DNA of 13,443 bases from Actinomycetota bacterium (GCA_016870695.1 VGAV01000026.1:1-13443), one strand, 5' to 3'. Counted from the first letter of the stretch, positions 1-6,713 are shown. Notes: a model not told the origin generated them from the sequence alone. A program made the numbers and translations.

Positions 1-50
1 TGCAGGGCGGCGGATTCGCGCGTGTCGTGCGGACCGCGGACCTGGTCTGA
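1..50 (+). CDS. 3' end of an unidentified upstream gene (partial)
   Basis: Reading codons from base 3 gives fifteen sense codons, ending in ...GGGFARVVRTADLV, then TGA at 48-50. The codons mostly end in G or C, as in the confirmed genes nearby, and the stop is followed by a 119-bp gap holding promoter-like signals, which fits the end of a real gene. There is too little sequence to name a family. It could also be a chance open frame, because such frames are common at this GC content. Confidence 0.35.
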   Translation, partial: QGGGFARVVRTADLV

Positions 51-108
51 CGACGGCCGCGCGGGGACGGATCACGACGATCCCGGTCCGGTCCGCGAAG
101 CGGGCAAC

Positions 109-126
109 CGAGCCCGGCCGGGCTCG
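109..126. promoter_or_regulatory. Perfect 18-bp palindrome upstream of the phosphatase gene
   Basis: CGAGCCCGGCCGGGCTCG is a perfect inverted repeat. It sits almost exactly between a weak -35 candidate (CAACCG, 105-110) and a -10 candidate (TAGGGT, 128-133), the usual place for a repressor operator. It could instead be a GC-rich hairpin ending transcription of the upstream gene, but no T-run follows it. Confidence 0.4.
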
Positions 127-127
127 A

Positions 128-133
128 TAGGGT
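128..133 (+). promoter_or_regulatory. Candidate -10 element for the GAF-SpoIIE gene
   Basis: TAGGGT fits the TANNNT pattern of actinobacterial -10 elements and lies 36 bases before the GTG start. The -35 candidate is poor (CAACCG at 105-110, 17-nt spacer). A transcript would start near 140 and carry the ribosome binding site GGAAGG at 155-160. Confidence 0.35.
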
Positions 134-169
134 CGGAGGAGAACCGTCGTCTGCGGAAGGATCGGCCCC

Positions 170-1318
170 GTGACCTCTGAACTGCCACGTGACACCCACG
201 ACCGCACCGGTCTGATGGACACGCCGCCGGAGGAACGGTTCGACCGCATCACGCGACTGGCACAGGACCTCTTCCAGGTCGACTTCGCGCTGGTGAACAT
301 CGTCGGAGACGACACGGTCTACACGAAGTCGCAGCCGCCCGGACCGGCCATCGGTCATTCCGCCCCCGAGGACGTGTTCTGCGCCGAGACGATCCGGCAG
401 GACGGCGTCCTCGAGATCCGCGACGCCGCAGCGGACGACCGGTACCGGGACCGAAAGGCCGTGACCGACTACGGCATGCGGTTCTACGCCGGTGTGCCGC
501 TGCGCACCGACGACGGGCAGGCCGTGGCGACCCTCTGCCTGCTCGACGACACCCCGCGCACCCTCGACGGCGACCAGCGCGCCGCCCTGCAGCGCTTCGG
601 GGCGTGGGCGCAGGCGGAGCTGCGGCAGAGCGAGCCCGGTCCCGACGACGCCGCGGCGACGTCGCCGGAGACGCACCAGGAGGACCTCGGCAGCGAGGTG
701 CACCTGGCTTCCCTCGCCATCCCGCACGGCGCGGTGAGCGGGGACCGCAGCGGCTGGATGCAGGTGGGCGGCCGCGTCGTGGTCACCCTCGCCGACGTCA
801 TGGGCAAGGGCGAGGTCGCCGGCGGGTTCGCCGACGAGCTGCTCCGGGCGATGCAGGAGCGACGCGACATGGACCCGGTCGGGGCGCTGACCTCCGTCGA
901 GAGTCAAGCCGGTGCGGACCGCCGGTTCCGCGACACCTTCGCCACCATCTTCCACGCCGTCATCGACACGCGCGCCGGCCGGCTGGACTACGTCGACGCG
1001 GGCCACGGGCTCTCGCTCGTCCTGCACCCGGACGGGAGCGACGAGCGCCTGAGCTCGCGCAACCTCCCGCTGGGCCTCCGTCCCGCCGACATGCCGTGGG
1101 AGGCCGGCTCGTCGGCCGTGAGCCGCGGCGACCTCATCGTCTCGGTCTCGGACGGGGCGCTCGACGCGTACGACTCGACCCTCGAGAGCCTCCGCCTCAT
1201 CGGCGAGGACCTGCGTCGCGCCGCCCGGGCCGACCGCTTCTTCGAGGAGCTCGCGGTGCGGGTGTCCACGCACGCCGTCGACGACGACGTCACCGCCGTG
1301 GTGGTCGCGATCCACTGA
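170..1318 (+). CDS. GAF domain-SpoIIE (PP2C-type) serine phosphatase, RsbU/RsbP-like
   Basis: This 382-residue soluble protein has an N-terminal GAF sensor domain (about 20-150), a short acidic linker (about 152-172) and a C-terminal SpoIIE/PP2C phosphatase domain (about 175-382). The phosphatase motifs are recognisable: SGD (D192), LADVMGKG (D209), YVDAGHG (274-280), SDGALD (D328) and DDDVT (371-375). The metal-binding aspartates are kept, so activity is expected. Such proteins remove phosphate from the serine of STAS anti-anti-sigma proteins after a signal binds the sensory domain. The natural partner here is the STAS protein at 4277-4612, on the opposite strand in the convergent operon. 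The GTG start is supported by GGAAGG nine bases upstream. The GAF ligand cannot be read from sequence. The first phosphatase motif is SGD rather than the commoner GGD. Confidence 0.9.
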   Translation: MTSELPRDTHDRTGLMDTPPEERFDRITRLAQDLFQVDFALVNIVGDDTVYTKSQPPGPAIGHSAPEDVFCAETIRQDGVLEIRDAAADDRYRDRKAVTDYGMRFYAGVPLRTDDGQAVATLCLLDDTPRTLDGDQRAALQRFGAWAQAELRQSEPGPDDAAATSPETHQEDLGSEVHLASLAIPHGAVSGDRSGWMQVGGRVVVTLADVMGKGEVAGGFADELLRAMQERRDMDPVGALTSVESQAGADRRFRDTFATIFHAVIDTRAGRLDYVDAGHGLSLVLHPDGSDERLSSRNLPLGLRPADMPWEAGSSAVSRGDLIVSVSDGALDAYDSTLESLRLIGEDLRRAARADRFFEELAVRVSTHAVDDDVTAVVVAIH

Positions 1319-1322
1319 CCCC

Positions 1323-1357
1323 GGGATGCCACCGGCTCCGAGGCCCGGTGGCATCCC
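1323..1357. terminator. Bidirectional hairpin terminator between convergent genes
   Basis: A perfect 13-bp inverted repeat (GGGATGCCACCGG at 1323-1335 and its complement at 1345-1357) with a 9-base loop lies between the stop codons of the phosphatase gene (1318) and the convergent operon (1370). Position and stability suit a terminator serving both strands. No long T-run follows on either side, only a short ttctcc on the plus strand. Each arm contains the GGATGCC word that recurs through the window. Confidence 0.75.
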
Positions 1358-1369
1358 TTCTCCGCCCGC

Positions 1370-3871
1370 TCAGCGGGGGATGACGGAGAACAGGACCTTC
1401 TTGCGCACCATCAGCAGGATGATCGCGATGACCGCCGTGTGGATGAGCGTGCCCTGCCAGAGGCTGGCACGGTCGAGTCCGGGGATGTTCGAGACCGCCA
1501 GCACGAAGAACACGTGCACGATGAACACGTACAGGCTCGCCTGGCCGAGGGGGATCCACAGCCAGCCCATGCTCTTCTCGAGCGGCTTCCACGCCACCGT
1601 GAGCACCGCGTAGCTGCACACGAGGACCAGGGGCAGGTCGACGAGCCGGCCCCAGTCGAGGAAGATGCGCTGGTAGCCGGAGTCGTACAGGCCCGCGTAG
1701 AGGTCGGCCGGGAACGGGGTCGGGGTGAACCCGTACGTCTCGCCCGCCCACAGGTAGACGAGGAACCCCGCGTATCCGACGACGAAGACACCGGTGACGA
1801 TCTTGCCGGGCAGCGTCGTCAGCGCGCGGATGATCTGCCGGCGGTAGTAGCCGATGACGAGACCGTGGGTGAACAGCACCTGCCAGATGAACAGCGGGAA
1901 GACCGCCTCGAACTGCGATGGCAGACGCGGGTACTCCGGGACGAAGACGTGCAGCAGGTATAGCGCCCAGCTGCCGGCGAGCACCACCCACCAGAGTCGG
2001 CGCCGGATGAGCCACATGAGCGCCGGGTACGCCAGGCTGAGGACGACGAACAGCCCCATGATGTTGAACGGCCACGGGCCCATCTCGAGCAGCAGCAGCT
2101 GCCGCACGGCGTACCAGGGCGGCGGGTAGTCCAGCAGGCGCTCGCCGTTGGGGTACAGGTCGTACACGCGGCCGGAGTCGCCCGTGCCGCCCTCGCCGGT
2201 GCCGCGGTCGGTGAACGTCGTGATGCTCGTCGCGTCGATGAAGGGGACGAAGCCGAGGGCGAAGATCAGCAGCACGACGGCCAGCGCCACGATGTACTGC
2301 TTGCGCGCGCGGGCCCACGCCCCGATCGCCGCGGCCCACTCGCCGCCGCGCTTGATCGCCGTGGGGAAGACCATGCCAAGCACGATGCCGCTCAGCAGGA
2401 CGAACAGCTCGGCGCCGGTGATGGCCCCCACGGCTTTCAGGGCGGCGTAGGCGTACGGGCTCGTGACCTCGATGTGCGTGACCACGACGACGACGATGAT
2501 GAACCCGCGGATCATGTCGATGCGCAGGTCCCGGCTCGCGGACGTGTCGTCGTACCGCCACTTCGGGAACAGCCGTCCCACGATCCCGGAGGCGAGGAAG
2601 GCCACGGCGAGCACGGCCGCGCTGCCGGTGATCCAGTTCATCTCGTCGTTGGCGGGGGCGGCGTCCTCGCGCACCTGCACGGTGGTCTCGGAGCCCTCCT
2701 GCGGGGTGATCACCTCGGTCAGGGGACCCCAGCGGATGAGACCGGATGCCACCAGGTCGGAGCGCAGTGCGGCGGCCAGCTCGCCGTCGGCCGTGGCGCG
2801 CCAGTCGACCTCGCGGTCACCGGCCTCGGCCTCGGGTCGGACGGTCTCGAGCCATGTGACGGTGTCGATGCGCGGGTGGGCGGGCAGCTCCGCCAGGACC
2901 TGCCGCCACCACCCTTGCTTGACGGCCAGCTCGGTGTCGCCCTCGCGGGCGAAGTCGTACAGGGCGCCGGTGTCGAGGACCATCGGCAGGCCCTCGTCCA
3001 CCGCGAAGCGGTCGTAGAACGACTCCTGCGGGGCCGTCGTGTAGCCCCACCGCTCGTCCAGCCGCCCGGCGACCTCCCCCTCGGCGGGGGCGGTGTTGGT
3101 CTCCAGCGGCACGTCGCGCCCGGCGGCCGCGGCGGCCTCGCCCTTGCCGAAGTAGTACATCGTCAGACCGACGTGGTCCACGGCATCCCGATCCGGGAAA
3201 TAGGGGCCGTAGGGGTCGTCCGCCTCGGTGAGCAGACCGTCGTCGTCGGTGTCGAGGACGCGCAGGTCGCGTGCCGACAGCGCGTCGAGCCGTCCGTCGG
3301 CGCGCTCGAAGGGGTAACCCGCGCCGTAGGACGGCGCCCACACCGTCTCGGCGTCGGAGGATCCGGCGTGGACGGCGTCGGCGACCTGCTCGAAGGCGCG
3401 GACGTAGGCGGTCGGCTGCTGACCCCAGCTCTGCCACGACCCGTTCATCTCGGGCGCGAAGCGCACCAGCTGCCGCGTGCCGTACTGCGTCGCGTAGTCC
3501 TCCAGCTGCGTGTTGAGGGCGGCGGCATCCGTCCCGCTCAGGCGGGACAGGTCCGCGGTGGGCTCGAGCGTGAGCATGAGGGCGGCGCCCTGCCCCGCCA
3601 CCTGGAAGGCGGCGCGCTGCCACTCGGCGCGCGCCCGGTCGTCGAGGGGGTAGGGGATGCGGACGGCGTAGATCGCGGGGGTCTCGCCGAGGCGGTCGCG
3701 GTAGCCGTCGGGGCCGTCGTCGCCCCAGTTCAGCTCGGGTCCGAAGCGCACGTCGCCCGTCGCCGCGGTCGTCCGGTCGTCCGTGGCGGCGGTCGCCGGT
3801 CCCGCACCGAGCAGCGCCGCGGCTCCGACGAGCGCCAGTGCCGCAGCGAGTCGTCTCACCGTGTGTCTCAC
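1370..3871 (-). CDS. Secreted GH26-like domain fused to an OpgC-type membrane acyltransferase
   Basis: The protein has 833 residues from the GTG at 3871, which has GGAGAG nine bases upstream and overlaps the preceding stop by 4 nt. A signal peptide (about 1-29, ending ATA-A) precedes an extracytoplasmic domain (about 40-375) resembling GH26 beta-mannanase/glucanase barrels. It shows RFAPEMNGSW (acid/base Glu141), a YFPDRDAVDHVGL segment (about 224-236), and PMVLDTG (296-302), where GH26 enzymes usually have a nucleophile Glu. Residues 207-218 form a calcium-loop-like DxDxDG sequence. From about 412 on there are about 11 membrane segments; RDLRIDMIRG (447-456) and His466 mark the OpgC/acyltransferase-3-like part. 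OpgC proteins succinylate periplasmic glucans. The likely role here is trimming or binding plus acylation of the polymer made by the operon's glycosyltransferase. Substrate and acyl donor are unknown. A longer upstream open frame to 4201 only shadows the kinase gene. Confidence 0.85.
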   Translation of the reverse strand: MRHTVRRLAAALALVGAAALLGAGPATAATDDRTTAATGDVRFGPELNWGDDGPDGYRDRLGETPAIYAVRIPYPLDDRARAEWQRAAFQVAGQGAALMLTLEPTADLSRLSGTDAAALNTQLEDYATQYGTRQLVRFAPEMNGSWQSWGQQPTAYVRAFEQVADAVHAGSSDAETVWAPSYGAGYPFERADGRLDALSARDLRVLDTDDDGLLTEADDPYGPYFPDRDAVDHVGLTMYYFGKGEAAAAAGRDVPLETNTAPAEGEVAGRLDERWGYTTAPQESFYDRFAVDEGLPMVLDTGALYDFAREGDTELAVKQGWWRQVLAELPAHPRIDTVTWLETVRPEAEAGDREVDWRATADGELAAALRSDLVASGLIRWGPLTEVITPQEGSETTVQVREDAAPANDEMNWITGSAAVLAVAFLASGIVGRLFPKWRYDDTSASRDLRIDMIRGFIIVVVVVTHIEVTSPYAYAALKAVGAITGAELFVLLSGIVLGMVFPTAIKRGGEWAAAIGAWARARKQYIVALAVVLLIFALGFVPFIDATSITTFTDRGTGEGGTGDSGRVYDLYPNGERLLDYPPPWYAVRQLLLLEMGPWPFNIMGLFVVLSLAYPALMWLIRRRLWWVVLAGSWALYLLHVFVPEYPRLPSQFEAVFPLFIWQVLFTHGLVIGYYRRQIIRALTTLPGKIVTGVFVVGYAGFLVYLWAGETYGFTPTPFPADLYAGLYDSGYQRIFLDWGRLVDLPLVLVCSYAVLTVAWKPLEKSMGWLWIPLGQASLYVFIVHVFFVLAVSNIPGLDRASLWQGTLIHTAVIAIILLMVRKKVLFSVIPR
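3218..3253 (-). other. EF-hand/dockerin-like calcium loop within the GH26-like domain
   Basis: Residues 207-218 read DTDDDGLLTEAD. Aspartates at loop positions 1, 3 and 5, glycine at 6 and an acidic residue at 12 match the calcium-binding DxDxDG loop. It is a single loop with no second copy seen, inserted ahead of the conserved YFPDRDAVDHVGL strand of the barrel. Confidence 0.6.
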
Positions 3872-4284
3872 GCGCGCTCGCTCTCCAACCGCCAGACGTT
3901 GCGGTCGCCGACCCGCTGATAGCGCAGGCGGTCGACTCCGGCGCGGGCGAGAGCCAGTCCACGGCCGCTCTCCTGGTCGACGTCCGCCATCGTCGGGGCG
4001 CTCAGATCGACGTCCACCGGGTCGGCGTCGTCGGACACGGTGGCCGAGACGGTGCGGGCGTCGGCCGTGAGCTCCACGGAGAACCGGCCCGGCCCGCGGT
4101 GCGCGGGCGCGTGCTCGACGACGTTCCCCGCGATCTCGATCACGGCCGTGTCGAAGCCAAACCGGACGCGGGGATCGACGTCGCCGACGTCGAGCCACCA
4201 CGCCGAGAGCGTGTCCAGGACGAGCTCGATGCTCTCGACCTCGACGGCGAGATCGAGAGAGCGCCGAACGGGGATCTCAGTCAC
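3868..4284 (-). CDS. RsbW/SpoIIAB-like anti-sigma-type HATPase (serine kinase)
   Basis: This 138-residue single-domain GHKL ATPase belongs to the RsbW/SpoIIAB family. The N-box is FDTAVIEIAGNVVEHA (E50, N54, H58) and the G2 box is ESGRGLALA (G107-R108-G109). The G1 region reads DDADPVD (85-91), so the glycines of the usual DxGxG are replaced; ATP binding may be altered. Family members phosphorylate a STAS partner and, when that partner is phosphorylated, bind a sigma factor or other target. The gene starts at GTG 4284 inside the end of the STAS gene (8-nt overlap) with GAGG six bases upstream, and its stop overlaps the acyltransferase start by 4 nt. No sigma factor gene is nearby, so the target could be a distant sigma factor or a protein of the polysaccharide machinery. 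Confidence 0.88.
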   Translation of the reverse strand: MTEIPVRRSLDLAVEVESIELVLDTLSAWWLDVGDVDPRVRFGFDTAVIEIAGNVVEHAPAHRGPGRFSVELTADARTVSATVSDDADPVDVDLSAPTMADVDQESGRGLALARAGVDRLRYQRVGDRNVWRLESERA

Positions 4285-4612
4285 GCAGGGCCTCGTCGAC
4301 GGTGGCGCGCGGGCGGAGGACGCGGTCCAGGTTGGTCAGGCCGAGAACCATCGTGACCTGCTCGGTCGGGGCGGCCAGCCGCAGGTCGCCACCGGACTGG
4401 CGGGCGGTCTTCAGGCACGCGACGAGCGCGCCGAGACCGGACGAGTCGATGAACTCGGTGGCCGAGAGGTCGACGACGACGACCGAGCCGCCGGTGCGCG
4501 CGATCTTGTCGGTGACCGTCTCGCGGAACGAGCGTGCGGAGACCATGGTGAGACGGCCGCGCGGAGCGACGACGGTCGCGCCGTCACGGGAGTCGATGTC
4601 GACCTGGAGCAT
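4277..4612 (-). CDS. STAS-domain anti-anti-sigma-type protein (RsbV/SpoIIAA-like)
   Basis: This 111-residue protein is a single STAS domain. It carries the motif FIDSSGLGALV (54-64), whose DSSG holds the serine (Ser57 or, by analogy with SpoIIAA, Ser58) that the partner kinase phosphorylates. In the unphosphorylated form such proteins sequester the RsbW-like kinase and free its target. It starts one base after the stop of the glycosyltransferase gene (TGA-C-ATG) and overlaps the kinase gene by 8 nt, so its level is tied to both. GAAGGG lies eight bases upstream of the ATG. The likely phosphatase is the GAF-SpoIIE protein encoded at 170-1318. The family is clear; the identity of partner and target is inferred from position. 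Confidence 0.92.
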   Translation of the reverse strand: MLQVDIDSRDGATVVAPRGRLTMVSARSFRETVTDKIARTGGSVVVVDLSATEFIDSSGLGALVACLKTARQSGGDLRLAAPTEQVTMVLGLTNLDRVLRPRATVDEALRD

Positions 4613-4613
4613 G

Positions 4614-6617
4614 TCAGAAACCCTTCGGTTCGTGGTCGGAGGCGGAGTACAGCACCGCGCGGATGATGATGCTGAAGACGGCGAGGTCGTAGAGGACCCA
4701 GGCGATGTTGACGAACGGGGCGATGCCGTCCGCCTGACCCGCGATGAAGCGGATCGCCACGATGACGAGCGACGCCACGAGCGCGGCCATGACGAAGAGC
4801 TGAGGTCTCACGAGGTCCCAGCGCGGGCGGTTCTCGAGGGAGCGCGTCTTCGGGGTGACGGAAAAGGCGAGCGAGCGTCCGCGGTAGACGTTGTCGAACG
4901 CGCTGGTGACGGCGCGGATCCACACCGGGAAGAGCGCGAGGGAGTACTGCGCGCCCCGCCAGGTGGGGCGGCCGTTCGCCACGACGATGAAGAGCAGCTG
5001 GTTCACGAGGAAGAACGGGATGAACCGGGCGAAGAAGTCGAGGCTGAAGGCCTGGACCGGCATGACCCCGAACGACAGGTTCAGGATGGGGGCGGCGACG
5101 TAGACGACGGCGGCGAAGCCGGCCAGGTAGCTCCACATCGTGCCGAAGTACATGATCCGCTGTCCCCAGCCGAGGCTCTTCTGCAGCAGCGGGTTCTCGC
5201 GGAACATGACCTGCATGGTGCCCTGCGCCCAGCGCAGCCGCTGCGTGAGCATCGTGGGCAGGTCCTCGGGGGCCAGCCCCTTCGCGAGCACCTCGTCGTG
5301 GTACACCGACCGCCAGCCGAGACCGTGCAGGCGCATGGAGGTGGCCATGTCCTCGGTCACCGAGATGGTCGCCAGCGGCATGACGGCCTGCGCCTCCTCC
5401 TCGCGCCCGACGTCGAACGAGTCCACGAGCATGCTGACCGACTCGACCGCCGCCAGCGGCGACAGGTGCCGGTCGCCCAGGGCGTCGAGGGTCGTCTCGT
5501 CGATGGCGGCGAGCGAGGCGGGGTCGCCGGTGATCTCCGCCAGGGCGGCGAGCTCGGCCCGCACGTCGGCGATGTCCTGATCGCTCAGCTCGCGGCGCAC
5601 GGCCTGGATCCGCTGCTGGAAGGAGTAGGTGAGGTCGGCGAGGGCGTCGCCGCGGGCGATGCCGGTGCGCAGGTCGTCCAGCGCGGTCGAGACGGCGTCC
5701 AGCGCCGCGGCCACCCGCGGGTCGGAGCCGAAGTCCCGCCGGGCGCGGGCGAGCACGCGGCGCGAGGAGCGGACGCCCCGGTTCACCGCGAGCGTCACCT
5801 CGCCGACGTAGCGGGAGACACCGAGCTGCATGAGCGCCTCGCGACGCAGGATGGCGTTGGAGCCGCAGAAGAACGCGGCGTTCCAGCCGTCCTTGGACTG
5901 CTGGATGGGGCCGTAGAACAGCGGCGCCTGGCTGCCGAGCGGGTCGCTGGGGGGCACGTTGACGAACCACTGCGGCGTCTGCACCAGGGCGACCTTCTCG
6001 TCCTCGAACCAGCCCAGCGTTCGGTCGAGGATGTCGGGGGAGGGTATCTGGTCGGCGTCGAGGATGAGCAGGAACTCGCCCTCGGTGACCATGAGCGCGT
6101 TGTTGAGGTTGCCCGCCTTGGCGTGCCGCGGGCGGTCGCGCCAGGCCTCGGACCGCGTCACGACGCCGATGCCCTCCGCCTCGGCGAGGGCGCGCAGCTC
6201 GGGGCGGTCGCCGTCGTCGAGGATCCAGGTCTCATGCGGATACCGGATGGCCTTGGCGGCGCGTGCGGTGTCCATGACGAGGTCGAGGGGCTCGTTGTAC
6301 GTGGTGACGAGGACGTCCACGGTGGCCTGTCGGCGCATCGTGGGGGCATCGTGCCGCTCGCGCAGGCGCCAGGCGCCGATGGCGAACAGCAGCGAGTCGA
6401 TGAAGCTGTAGGTCTCGGCGAGCACGAGGGGGACCGCGATCCACCACGACTCCCAGTTCACCGAGGCGAGCCAGCGCCAGACGATGTAGTTCAGCCCGGC
6501 CAGGACGGCGACCAGGGCGACGATGCGGACGAGGGCGAGTCGACGGACGATCGACGTCTCGCGACGTCGAGCCTCCCGCCGCTTCTCGTCGCGGCGGATC
6601 GTTGTCTCGACGACCAT
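4614..6617 (-). CDS. Processive membrane glycosyltransferase 2 (cellulose/hyaluronan synthase-like) with a large insertion
   Basis: This 667-residue membrane glycosyltransferase starts at ATG 6617, with AGGAGG four to five bases upstream; the open frame runs 51 codons further up without a ribosome binding site. Two N-terminal membrane helices (about 25-50 and 57-83) precede a GT-A catalytic domain with VTTYNEP (104-110), DDGD (134-137), DADQ (187-190), TPQWF (214-218), GSNAILRR (252-259), VTED (420-423) and QRLRW (459-463), followed by about five helices. This D, DxD, TED, QxxRW set marks processive synthases that polymerise and export a polysaccharide from nucleotide sugars. Two points are odd. 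About 150 residues (about 268-415), rich in Ala, Arg, Asp and Glu and probably helical, lie between GSN and TED, where cellulose synthases have roughly ten. The C-terminus ends soon after the last helix with no PilZ domain. The polymer made cannot be told from sequence. It is the first gene of the coupled operon. Confidence 0.9.
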   Translation of the reverse strand: MVVETTIRRDEKRREARRRETSIVRRLALVRIVALVAVLAGLNYIVWRWLASVNWESWWIAVPLVLAETYSFIDSLLFAIGAWRLRERHDAPTMRRQATVDVLVTTYNEPLDLVMDTARAAKAIRYPHETWILDDGDRPELRALAEAEGIGVVTRSEAWRDRPRHAKAGNLNNALMVTEGEFLLILDADQIPSPDILDRTLGWFEDEKVALVQTPQWFVNVPPSDPLGSQAPLFYGPIQQSKDGWNAAFFCGSNAILRREALMQLGVSRYVGEVTLAVNRGVRSSRRVLARARRDFGSDPRVAAALDAVSTALDDLRTGIARGDALADLTYSFQQRIQAVRRELSDQDIADVRAELAALAEITGDPASLAAIDETTLDALGDRHLSPLAAVESVSMLVDSFDVGREEEAQAVMPLATISVTEDMATSMRLHGLGWRSVYHDEVLAKGLAPEDLPTMLTQRLRWAQGTMQVMFRENPLLQKSLGWGQRIMYFGTMWSYLAGFAAVVYVAAPILNLSFGVMPVQAFSLDFFARFIPFFLVNQLLFIVVANGRPTWRGAQYSLALFPVWIRAVTSAFDNVYRGRSLAFSVTPKTRSLENRPRWDLVRPQLFVMAALVASLVIVAIRFIAGQADGIAPFVNIAWVLYDLAVFSIIIRAVLYSASDHEPKGF

Positions 6618-6642
6618 GCGCCCTCCTCTTCCACCCCTCATC

Positions 6643-6669
6643 CTCATAGAAATCTCGCAGCTCTGACAA
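6643..6669 (-). promoter_or_regulatory. Candidate promoter of the glycosyltransferase-STAS-kinase-acyltransferase operon
   Basis: On the minus strand TTGTCA (6669-6664) and TATGAG (6648-6643), 15 nt apart, resemble -35 and -10 elements just ahead of the ribosome binding site. The spacer is short. An alternative is TACGAT (6735-6730), a good -10 match with a poor -35, which would give a leader of about 105 nt. Confidence 0.25.
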
Positions 6670-6673
6670 TTAA

Positions 6674-6686
6674 GCAACGGCGTTGC
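6674..6686. promoter_or_regulatory. Inverted repeat GCAACG-G-CGTTGC upstream of the polysaccharide operon
   Basis: Perfect 6-bp arms separated by one base lie about 57 bp upstream of the glycosyltransferase ATG, just ahead of the TTGTCA -35 candidate. This is a plausible transcription-factor site; no regulator is identified. Confidence 0.35.
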
Positions 6687-6693
6687 GAGAAAT

Positions 6694-6713
6694 GGATGCC
6701 ACCGGCTCGGAGG
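6694..6713. repeat. Second copy of the GGATGCCACCGGCTC-N-GAGG word
   Basis: The intergenic sequence here matches 1324-1343 at 19 of 20 positions (one C/G difference). The copy at 1324 is one arm plus loop of the convergent terminator; here it stands alone with no complementary arm nearby. The 12-base core GGATGCCACCGG recurs at 10943 and, inverted, at 1345. Confidence 0.7.

Noticed and set aside
2474..3919. A 481-codon plus-strand frame antisense to the GH26-OpgC gene
   Set aside because: Same reason: no domain, skewed composition, and the minus-strand protein has signal peptide, barrel motifs and membrane helices.
3872..4201. A 110-residue N-terminal extension of the GH26-OpgC protein
   Set aside because: It is almost pure Arg/Ala/Gly/Pro and overlaps the kinase gene; the GTG at 3871 has a ribosome binding site and leads straight into a signal peptide.
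4614..4680. A PilZ (cyclic di-GMP) domain at the glycosyltransferase C-terminus
   Set aside because: The protein ends about ten residues after its last membrane helix; no RxxxR or following PilZ sequence is present.
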